A stretch of 64,000 nt of DNA. Origin: Jatrophihabitans sp. (lineage in GTDB: Bacteria; Actinomycetota; Actinomycetes; Mycobacteriales; Jatrophihabitantaceae). Shown in pieces: positions 44,843-50,928 of this stretch; position 1 is the first letter of the stretch; the number at the start of each line of letters is the position of its first letter. The notes below the pieces were generated by a model. That model searched no databases, was not told the origin of the DNA, and was given only the letters and a program-made list of their open reading frames with translations. Both the position numbers and the translations under genes were made by a program. The stretch lies in the NCBI GenBank assembly GCA_036389035.1, contig DASVQQ010000010.1, positions 160,019 through 224,018 of the forward strand, written 5' to 3'.

Positions 44843-44872
44843 TTGGCCCGGTCACCGGCTGACCAGTAAGGT
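44843..44872 (+). promoter_or_regulatory. Predicted tRNA-Ser promoter
   Basis: TTGGCC (44843-44848) and TAAGGT (44867-44872) are 18 bp apart. A start about seven nt downstream would leave a 30-nt 5' leader before the tRNA. Confidence 0.5.
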
Positions 44873-44909
44873 GTGCGGCTGACGGCCGTGCTGGTTCAGG
44901 ACGGCCCGA

Positions 44910-44999
44910 GGAGGCTTCGCCTAGTCCGGTCTATGGCGCCGCACTGCTAATGCGGTTTGGGTTTATCGCCCATCCGGGGTTCAAATCCCCGAGCCTCCG
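44910..44999 (+). tRNA. tRNA-Ser (anticodon GCT)
   Basis: A 90-nt class II tRNA. The acceptor stem GGAGGCT pairs with AGCCTCC, with discriminator G at 44999. The anticodon loop is CTGCTAA with GCT at 44946-44948, between CCGCA and TGCGG. A long variable arm (TTTGGGTTTATCGCCCAT) and the T arm CGGGGTTCAAATCCCCG complete it. CCA is not encoded. Confidence 0.95.
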
Positions 45000-45072
45000 C
45001 TCAGCTCCTGGCCCCGTCCCCGGACGGGGCTTCGTGCTGTCCGGGCTGGCTGGTCGGGGTGACCGGGCCGTT

Positions 45073-45102
45073 TTGGTCGGCCCTGATCCCACCCGCTAGA
45101 CT
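45073..45102 (+). promoter_or_regulatory. Predicted tRNA-Arg promoter
   Basis: TTGGTC (45073-45078) and TAGACT (45097-45102), separated by 18 bp, precede the tRNA by 17 nt. Confidence 0.55.
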
Positions 45103-45119
45103 CGGCCCTCGGTTCAGAC

Positions 45120-45192
45120 GCGCCCGTAGCTCAACGGATAGAGCACTTGACTACGGATCAAGAGGTTGCAGGTTCGAATCCTGCCGGGCGCA
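45120..45192 (+). tRNA. tRNA-Arg (anticodon ACG)
   Basis: A 73-nt tRNA with acceptor stem GCGCCCG/CGGGCGC. The anticodon loop CTACGGA (ACG at 45153-45155) sits in stem TTGA/TCAA. The T arm is CAGGTTCGAATCCTG. The discriminator A is followed by CCA at 45193-45195. Its 3' half is overlapped in antisense by the integrase gene, marking the junction with the integrated element. Confidence 0.95.
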
Positions 45193-45195
45193 CCA
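45158..45195. other. Probable attachment-site junction at the 3' end of tRNA-Arg
   Basis: The integrase frame, read from the element, continues through the CCA and T arm of the tRNA and stops inside the anticodon stem. This implies that the tRNA 3' half is the segment shared by chromosome and element. The exact core cannot be set, because no second copy of GGTTCGAATCCTGCC was found up to 64000. Confidence 0.5.
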
Positions 45196-46948
45196 GAGTG
45201 ACGTCTTTCAAACCCGCACCGTGTTGAACGGATGCGGGTTTGTTCGTTTTGGGTCGTTGCCCACGGATGCGACGGATGTAGGCGGCGCTCCAGTCGTGGC
45301 GTACATCGGACCGGCTGTTTCGAGCCTCGGTCGGAGCCTCGGCTGCGCTGGGTACCGCCGCAGCGTTCGGGCGGTGCCCTGGTCCGGCGGCTGCCATAAT
45401 TTCGGGTCCGAGCAGCGTCCTGAACGGTTCGGCGAGCGCGGCCCGGACGCCGTCCTCGTCGATGTAGATCATGTCGAACAGTGCCTGGTTGAGCAGCCGG
45501 CGGGTTCGGTCGTCTGCCTGCAGGTAGGCGCGGTTGCAGTCGTCAGCCAGGTCGAGCGCGGATTTCAGGTTGGTCTGCACGGTGTCGAAGTGGACGCTGG
45601 TGGCGTCCAGGCGGCTTTCGATGAGTTCCAGCTGGCCGGTGATCCGGTCCTGCTCCGTTTTCAGTAGCTCCAGCGGGACAGCTCCGGCGTAGTGGGCCTG
45701 CAGCAGCCGAGTTCGTTCGTGGGTCAGCTGTTGGCGCTGGTTGCTGAGTTCGCGGTGGAGGGCTTCGGCCTGGGTCCGAGCCGCCTGCAGTTCCTCCGTC
45801 AGCGTCGCCTCAATGTGCTGGCGTAGTTCGGGATCCAGCTCGACGGTGGCGTAGTAGTCGATGATGAGATCCTCGACAACCGAAATCAGTAGCGCTTTAC
45901 GGGTGCACGGCGTGCGCTTCTGGTGCCGTCCGACGCAGACGAAGTATGGGTAGATAGCGCCGTGGCGGTTCTTGGCGTTGGTGATAATTAGGCGGCTGCC
46001 GCAGTCGCCGCAGAACACGCTGGACTTCAGGTAGTGCTGGTGCTCGCGCTGCTTCTCGCCGGTACCACGCGCGGTCAGGACTTCTTGGACTTGCCGCCAG
46101 GTCGCCTCGTCGACGAGCTTGGGATGCCGCCCGGGGTAACGGGCACCACGCCAGACCACGTCGCCTTTGTAGTAGGGGTGGGTCAGGATGAGGTAGAGGT
46201 GGTTGGCTCGGATCGGTCGCAGTGGGAACTTCGGCGTCGGCAGATTGGTCAGCCCGCGCAGTTCCAGCTCGGCCACCAGCCCTGTCAGTGACCAGTCGCC
46301 GGTGGCATAGGTCTGAAAGGCCCAGCGGATCAACTCGGCACGCTCAGGGTCCAGCTCAATGGTGCGGACCTCACGGCCCTCGCTGTTGATGATGCGGGCG
46401 TTGCGGTAGCCCAGTGGTGGCTTGCCGGGAGTGCCGCCCGTCTTGACCTTCTGGCTCATGCCCTTGATGACTTCGCTGGACAGATTTTGGGAGTAGAACT
46501 CGGCGATGCTGCTCATGATGCCGTGCAGCAGCATCCCGGAGGGTGTCTCATCGATGTTCTCGGTCGCTGACACCAGCGTGACGCCAGCCCTTTGCAGCGC
46601 CAGGTTGATCTCAACGTCATCCATGCGGTTGCGAGCCAACCGGTCGACCTTATGCACGATCACGTAGCGAATCTCCGGGTGTTCGCGGAGGTAAGCCAGC
46701 ATCGCTTGTAGCTGTGGACGAGCGGCTGACCGAGCGGACTCACCGCGGTCAATGAACTCAACGGCTATCACCGCCCCGAGCGCGTCAGCCTTACGTCGGT
46801 TGGCCTCCCGCTGGGCCGGTATCGAGTACCCCTCTGGATCGCCGTCGCGCTCGGCTTGCTCTTTGGTCGATACCCGCAGGTAGGAAGCTGCTAGCAATAG
46901 GTTTGAGGCGGTGACAGATGCTGCCGTTAGTGCCGGGGTTCGTTTCAT
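45158..46948 (-). CDS. Large serine recombinase (integrase) of the inserted element
   Basis: The 596-aa protein has a resolvase catalytic domain: nucleophile Ser27 in SYLRVSTKEQ, then VIHKVDRLARNRMDD and the E-helix residues GIMSSIAEFYSQNLS. A recombinase domain (GKPPLGYRN ... AFQTYATGDWSLTGL) and a zinc ribbon (CGDCGSRLI ... CVGRHQKRTPC) follow. A coiled-coil stretch (about residues 380-480) comes next. The extreme C-terminus (LVRPAGFEPATS) is antisense tRNA-Arg sequence. ATG 46948 follows GGAGG by seven nt and overlaps the stop of a 40-aa ORF (ATGA). It catalyses integration next to the tRNA. Confidence 0.93.
   Translation of the reverse strand: MKRTPALTAASVTASNLLLAASYLRVSTKEQAERDGDPEGYSIPAQREANRRKADALGAVIAVEFIDRGESARSAARPQLQAMLAYLREHPEIRYVIVHKVDRLARNRMDDVEINLALQRAGVTLVSATENIDETPSGMLLHGIMSSIAEFYSQNLSSEVIKGMSQKVKTGGTPGKPPLGYRNARIINSEGREVRTIELDPERAELIRWAFQTYATGDWSLTGLVAELELRGLTNLPTPKFPLRPIRANHLYLILTHPYYKGDVVWRGARYPGRHPKLVDEATWRQVQEVLTARGTGEKQREHQHYLKSSVFCGDCGSRLIITNAKNRHGAIYPYFVCVGRHQKRTPCTRKALLISVVEDLIIDYYATVELDPELRQHIEATLTEELQAARTQAEALHRELSNQRQQLTHERTRLLQAHYAGAVPLELLKTEQDRITGQLELIESRLDATSVHFDTVQTNLKSALDLADDCNRAYLQADDRTRRLLNQALFDMIYIDEDGVRAALAEPFRTLLGPEIMAAAGPGHRPNAAAVPSAAEAPTEARNSRSDVRHDWSAAYIRRIRGQRPKTNKPASVQHGAGLKDVTLVRPAGFEPATS
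45209..45242 (+). terminator. tRNA-Arg terminator
   Basis: CAAACCCGCA and TGCGGGTTTG form a perfect 10-bp stem with a 14-nt loop, followed by TTCGTTTT. It lies 14 nt beyond the tRNA CCA, inside the antisense integrase coding region. It is therefore supplied by the inserted element. Confidence 0.8.
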
Positions 46949-47067
46949 CGAACAACCTCCAACTGACCGTCGCTGCGAAATGGCGGGTAGTAGAGCGCCG
47001 GGTGGCGCACGAGCAGCAGTCTGCTTAGTAGCTGCCTGTAATTAAATGCTGGAGAAGTAAATGGCAT
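46945..47067 (-). CDS. 40-aa ORF coupled to the integrase gene
   Basis: A frame from ATG 47067 encodes about 40 residues (MPFTSPAFNYRQLLSRLLLV ... GQLEVVR) and stops with TGA overlapping the integrase ATG. The same overlap style is used along this element. AGGT lies seven nt upstream and TACAAT (47078-47083, minus strand) could be its -10 element. Small proteins next to serine integrases may act as directionality factors, but there is no sequence evidence for that here. It could also be a non-functional leader. Confidence 0.4.
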   Translation of the reverse strand: MPFTSPAFNYRQLLSRLLLVRHPALYYPPFRSDGQLEVVR

Positions 47068-47143
47068 TTCATTACCTATTGTACGCGAATTGGTTCCCTC
47101 AGGCGACCCGAATTGTCTATTCCGCGGTGGAGGATAGGCTTGC

Positions 47144-47518
47144 CTATTCGATTTCGCCGTTGAATACCCAGACACCGACCGGTACGGCCTGCAGCGTGTA
47201 AATGGTGGTGCGGGCGACGAGAGCGCGGCCGAGCGCTGTGATGTCGATATCAACGTGGCGGCGGAACGGCTCGGCGATGGCGGCGTCGAGCTTGGCGTCG
47301 AGTTCGTAGGCGTCGACGAGCTGGACGACGTAGGCGTCGACGCTGCTGTAGTGGCCGAGATAGGCCCGTTCGAATAGGGCTCTACTGGTGTCCTGCTCGG
47401 GCTCGCGGTAGCGGGCCCAGGTGAGGTAGGCCTGCTCGCGGATGGCGGCCGTGATCGCTGCCACCGGTCCGCCGTCGTCGCCGGCTGGCTGGCTGCTCCT
47501 GCGGTGTCCATTGCCCAT
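47144..47518 (-). CDS. Half-length ArdA-like protein
   Basis: The 124-aa product aligns by eye with the C-terminal half of the adjacent ArdA: FERAYLGHYSSVDAYVVQLV parallels FDEAYIGQYDSLHAYVEQLI, and both end with VWVFNGE or VWLFNAR. The N-terminal ArdA part (WVGSLADYNDG) is missing. A GGAGG site lies before ATG 47518. It may be a DNA-mimic or an ArdA dimer partner; its strong start signal argues against simple decay. Confidence 0.75.
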   Translation of the reverse strand: MGNGHRRSSQPAGDDGGPVAAITAAIREQAYLTWARYREPEQDTSRALFERAYLGHYSSVDAYVVQLVDAYELDAKLDAAIAEPFRRHVDIDITALGRALVARTTIYTLQAVPVGVWVFNGEIE

Positions 47519-47683
47519 GTGCGTGTCCTCCGTCGGTTTTCAGAAATTGCCGAGGAGGAAAGGTATGGGGCGATTATTAAAAAGGCGAGCCTAAGTTGCC
47601 GGCCAATTTGCTGAGCGGGCGAATTGCGGCGAATTCTGGTCAGAAATTGCGGGTAGGCGGAGGCTAATTGAGCCGGCAGCCGA

Positions 47684-48319
47684 TTATCGGGCATTGAATA
47701 GCCAGACGCCGCCCTCGGCGGCTTCCACTGTATGCAGGTCGGCGTCGAGGTCCTGCGCTGTGGCAGCAAGGTCGATCTTGACGTAGGGCCGCAGGCTCGG
47801 CGGCACCACCCGGTCGAGCAGCTGGTCGTAGCCGAGGTCGTTGATCAGCTGCTCGACGTAGGCGTGCAGGCTGTCGTATTGGCCGATGTAGGCCTCGTCG
47901 AAGTCGGCCAGCAGTTCGCGGTCTTCTGCGATGTCAGCCCAGGCGGCGAAGGCCAGCCCGTGCGCGGCGATGCCCCTAGCGACGCCGCTAACCCAAGCAA
48001 GGTCCTCGTGCTGATCAAGCCGGCAGGCCCCGAAGTTGTCGAAGTCGAAGATGCCCCACTCCTCAGCCGGTTCACCGGTGCGGGCCGTCCACGGCGAGGC
48101 GGCCAGCACGGCTTGAATGTCGGCCTCGATCTGCTCAGGCTCGCGGGCGGCCTCGATCCAAGCGCCGTGCAGCAGGCCGTCGTTGTAGTCGGCCAGCGAG
48201 CCCACCCAGATCCGCGGCGGGGCGATCGGCGGCTGCGCGGCTTCGGCGACAGTGCCTGCGCTTTCTGCCAGTACTGGCGCTGGCGCATTCTCAGTTGGTT
48301 GTGGTTGTTCGTGAGTCAT
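47684..48319 (-). CDS. ardA: Antirestriction protein ArdA
   Basis: The 211-aa protein is an acidic DNA mimic that blocks type I restriction enzymes when the element enters a new cell. The family start PRIWVGSLADYNDGLLHGAW is present. EEWGIFDFDNFGACRLDQHE, LAWVSGVARGIAAHGLAFAA and FDEAYIGQYDSLHAYVEQLI follow, then PYVKIDLAA. A Pro/Ala-rich N-terminal 35 residues precede the domain. ATG 48319 has GAGGAGG upstream. A large hairpin lies 30 nt upstream of the start. Confidence 0.92.
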   Translation of the reverse strand: MTHEQPQPTENAPAPVLAESAGTVAEAAQPPIAPPRIWVGSLADYNDGLLHGAWIEAAREPEQIEADIQAVLAASPWTARTGEPAEEWGIFDFDNFGACRLDQHEDLAWVSGVARGIAAHGLAFAAWADIAEDRELLADFDEAYIGQYDSLHAYVEQLINDLGYDQLLDRVVPPSLRPYVKIDLAATAQDLDADLHTVEAAEGGVWLFNAR

Positions 48320-48348
48320 AGCTGACCTCCTCTCATTGGTTGGTGTGA

Positions 48349-48404
48349 CTGGCAGAGACGGACGGTGAGACAGGAGCTGTCTCGAACCGTCCGGCCCCTG
48401 CCAG
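48349..48404 (-). promoter_or_regulatory. 56-nt, 22-bp hairpin upstream of ardA
   Basis: Three nested perfect stems fold around loop GAG: CTGGCAG/CTGCCAG (7 bp), CGGACGGT/ACCGTCCG (8 bp) and GAGACAG/CTGTCTC (7 bp), separated by one asymmetric internal loop and one 2-nt bulge. It may be a terminator, an mRNA control element or, by analogy with leading-region hairpins of conjugative plasmids, a single-strand promoter. Confidence 0.7.
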
Positions 48405-48408
48405 GGTT

Positions 48409-48424
48409 GGCACCGAGTGGTGCC
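48409..48424 (-). terminator. Small hairpin after the ribbon-helix-helix gene
   Basis: GGCACC, loop GAGT, GGTGCC lies 22 nt beyond the stop of the ribbon-helix-helix gene and directly before the 56-nt hairpin. It probably ends or attenuates transcription from that gene. Confidence 0.5.
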
Positions 48425-48445
48425 AGCTGACGGAGTTACCTCCTC

Positions 48446-48844
48446 TCAGCTACCTGCCTCCTCCGATCCGCCGCGTCGTCCGCGTGCCCGGCCGCTGGGT
48501 TGCGGAGCGGGTGGTTCCGGGTCGCCAGTGGGCGGTTCTGCCGCTTCGGCTGGTGCCGCTGGTGCTGCCGGTTCGGTGGTGCCGAACAGGCTGGCGATGG
48601 CGGCCCGCCGGGCGCTGGCATCGCGGTCGATGTCAGCCAGGACGGCGTCGGCGCGGCCCGAGAGTTCCGGCAGGCTCTTGGCGGCCGTGACGTGGGCCTC
48701 GAGCGCTGCCTTGATCTCATCGGTGATAGTGGTGCTCCGCAGCTGGGCGATCAGGCTCAGCTGCGCGTGCAGGTCAGGCTCTAACCGAATGCCGAGCGTT
48801 TTCACGCCGGACCGGCCGGTTGAGCCGTTGTCCGTTAGGGACAT
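48446..48844 (-). CDS. Ribbon-helix-helix DNA-binding protein of the mobile element
   Basis: The 132-aa protein has a CopG/MobC-like ribbon-helix-helix core (KTLGIRLEPDLHAQLSLIA ... ITDEIKAALEAHV, about residues 15-52). A helical segment and a Pro/Ala/Arg-rich tail follow. ATG 48844 has GAGGAGG upstream. In mobile elements such proteins repress their operon or assist a relaxase at oriT. No relaxase is visible here, so its partner is unknown. Confidence 0.75.
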   Translation of the reverse strand: MSLTDNGSTGRSGVKTLGIRLEPDLHAQLSLIAQLRSTTITDEIKAALEAHVTAAKSLPELSGRADAVLADIDRDASARRAAIASLFGTTEPAAPAAPAEAAEPPTGDPEPPAPQPSGRARGRRGGSEEAGS

Positions 48845-48934
48845 GGCACACCTCCTCGGTGCTGTGCGGGCGAGCGGATCTGCCAGGAGGGCAGTTCTCT
48901 TACGGTTGCTCGACCGCATGACACCGACGAGGCG

Positions 48935-49951
48935 TCAGGCGGCCCGCTGGGCGGGTCCGGCTCGGGCCTCCTGAATGCGGCGGTTAGCCAGCTCGGCAAA
49001 GGCCGGGTTCAGCTCGATGCCGAGCCAGTCGCGCTGCAGCCGCTCGGCCGCCACCGCCGTCGTGCCGGCGCCGAAGAACGGGTCGAGCACTAGTCCCGGC
49101 TCGGAGGGCGCGTCGCAGCCGCAGCTCGGGCCGAGCGCACCGCGCACCGCCGTGCCGCCGAGCGAGCGGATCAGCTGGCGCCGCCAGGGCAACCGGCAGC
49201 TCACGCAGCGGGCTTCGGGGCAGCCGGCCGAGATGGCCCGTTCCGGCAAGGCGATCGGGAAGGTGGCGTGGTGGCCGCTCCGGTAGCCGCTGGAGGCCAG
49301 CTGCCAGACGTCGCCGGGGTTCTTGCCGAGCGGGTGCCCGACGATGCCGCGGGCCTTCATGAGCTCCAGGCCGGAGGCGTCGTCACCGTTCGGCCCGCGC
49401 CAGATCTCGCGGCTCCTGGGCCGGACGTGGTCGGGCCGCAGCTTGCCCTGGTGTCGGCTGGTGTGTGGCTGCCGGACGCTGTCCAGGTCGAAGAAGTAGC
49501 TCGGCTGCCGCGTGAAGACGTAAACCGCCTCCCACCGACAGGTCAGTCGGTCGCGGACTGAACTCGGCATCGAGTTGGCCTTAGTCCAGATGATCTTGTT
49601 GCGGAGCAGCCAGCCGTCTTTCAGCAAGCTCAGCGCGAGCCGTTCCGGGCCGAGCACCAAGCTCTTGCGACCGGCCCCCTGACTCGGGTGCGTCGAGTAC
49701 GTGTCGGCCAGGTTGAGCCAGAAGCTTCCCGTCGGCACCAAGCAGCGCTGCACCTGACGCGCCACGGCTCGTAGACCGCTGACCCACTCGTCGACGTGGC
49801 CTTCCAGACCGAGCTGGCCGTCGATCTGGTAGTCGCGCAGCCGGAAGTAGGGCGGGCTGGTCACCACCGTGTCGATCGAGCCGTTCGGCAGCCGGCGCAG
49901 TTCGGTGAGGGCGTCGCCGACGAGCACCTGGTTACGCGGTGGCATCGTCAC
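48935..49951 (-). CDS. DNA methyltransferase, N4-cytosine/N6-adenine type (beta-class order)
   Basis: The 338-aa enzyme has the catalytic motif TSPPYFRLRDY near residue 32 and the S-adenosylmethionine loop DPFFGAGTTAVAAE near residue 295. This catalytic-first order is the beta class. SPPY favours N4-cytosine methylation, though adenine cannot be excluded. A CPEARCVSC...CGC cluster suggests a structural zinc site. No restriction enzyme gene accompanies it, so it probably protects the element's own DNA. GTG 49951 overlaps the preceding stop (GTGA); ATG 49945 is an alternative. Confidence 0.9.
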   Translation of the reverse strand: MTMPPRNQVLVGDALTELRRLPNGSIDTVVTSPPYFRLRDYQIDGQLGLEGHVDEWVSGLRAVARQVQRCLVPTGSFWLNLADTYSTHPSQGAGRKSLVLGPERLALSLLKDGWLLRNKIIWTKANSMPSSVRDRLTCRWEAVYVFTRQPSYFFDLDSVRQPHTSRHQGKLRPDHVRPRSREIWRGPNGDDASGLELMKARGIVGHPLGKNPGDVWQLASSGYRSGHHATFPIALPERAISAGCPEARCVSCRLPWRRQLIRSLGGTAVRGALGPSCGCDAPSEPGLVLDPFFGAGTTAVAAERLQRDWLGIELNPAFAELANRRIQEARAGPAQRAA

Positions 49952-50928
49952 GCCGGGCTCCCGCTGATGACGGCCGGCAGGCTGGCCAGCGTGCAGACCC
50001 GGTACAGCGCCGGGTCGAGCGTCCGGCTGGCGGTGATGCCGGCCGTCAGCTTGGCAGCGTGCAGTTCATCCGGCACCACCCAGACAACCAGCGGCAGGAC
50101 GTCATCGGCCTGGCCGCTGCGCCGGTAGTCCTCGTACTGGGCGCACTTACTGAGCAGCGTCGGCAGGCTCTCGGTCGCCCGGTCAATTTCAAAGAACCAG
50201 TGGTCCTCAAACTCGGCCTGGGCCGTCACCGCCAGCAGGTCCGGCTTGAGCGTCTCCGGGGCACCGCTCATCGGCGTGTAGCGCCGCCAGCAGCGCGGCT
50301 CGGTCACGACCGACAGCACTTCGACTCGGCCCGCCCGGGCTAGGTCGAGCAGGCAGAGGTGGACCTCGGCGGTGAGTAGGCAGTGCTCCAGCCAGCGCAG
50401 CGACGGCTCCTTACGGCGGGCCCGCGGCCGACCGGCGTCGTCAGCCAGCAGGCGTAGCAGCTGGTCACCGACCGCACCGGCCCGCCAGACGTAGGAGGCT
50501 GAGCCGGCCCGGACGCCACCGACGCGGCGGTCGAGGTGCTCGATCAGCCCGAAGTCGAACAGCCGCTGCAGCACCCGGCGGCAGATCCGGCCGGCCGCCG
50601 CCGGTGTGCGGTGGTTGGCAAAGTGAAAGCGGATGAGCTGCTCGGTGGTCAGGAAGCGGTGGGCGTCCAGGCTGAAGAGAACACTGAGGTCACGGGCACT
50701 GAGCTGGGCTTTCAGCCGGTCGGCCCGTTCCCGCTGGCCGCGTCTAGCGGGTCCGCGGCCGGTGCGTTTGGGGCCTTCCGGCCGGCTGCGCTCAGGGGGC
50801 ACTGGTCTCACTGATCCAGTGAGACTTTCGGGCGCAGACTGCTGCCCGAGGTCCGGTAGTTCGGTGGGTGCGGCGGCCCCGCTCGCCACGCGAGCGGACC
50901 AGCGACCGGACTGGCTATCGGCGGTCAC
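49948..50928 (-). CDS. Replication-relaxation family protein
   Basis: The 326-aa protein has an N-terminal winged-helix-like region (LSARDLSVLFSLDAHRFLTT ... GRICRRVLQRLFDFGLIEHL) and a C-terminal alpha/beta part with a nuclease-like pattern (KPDLLAV, DHWFFEIDRATESLPTLLSK). This matches the replic_relax family found in actinobacterial plasmids and conjugative elements beside a coupling ATPase. The GTG 50928 start overlaps the ATPase stop (GTGA). Role in plasmid replication or relaxation is known only by family name. Confidence 0.8.
   Translation of the reverse strand: MTADSQSGRWSARVASGAAAPTELPDLGQQSAPESLTGSVRPVPPERSRPEGPKRTGRGPARRGQRERADRLKAQLSARDLSVLFSLDAHRFLTTEQLIRFHFANHRTPAAAGRICRRVLQRLFDFGLIEHLDRRVGGVRAGSASYVWRAGAVGDQLLRLLADDAGRPRARRKEPSLRWLEHCLLTAEVHLCLLDLARAGRVEVLSVVTEPRCWRRYTPMSGAPETLKPDLLAVTAQAEFEDHWFFEIDRATESLPTLLSKCAQYEDYRRSGQADDVLPLVVWVVPDELHAAKLTAGITASRTLDPALYRVCTLASLPAVISGSPA

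Noticed and set aside
44957..45667. A 236-codon plus-strand frame spanning both tRNA genes
   Set aside because: It runs through two clear tRNA genes and is antisense to the integrase.
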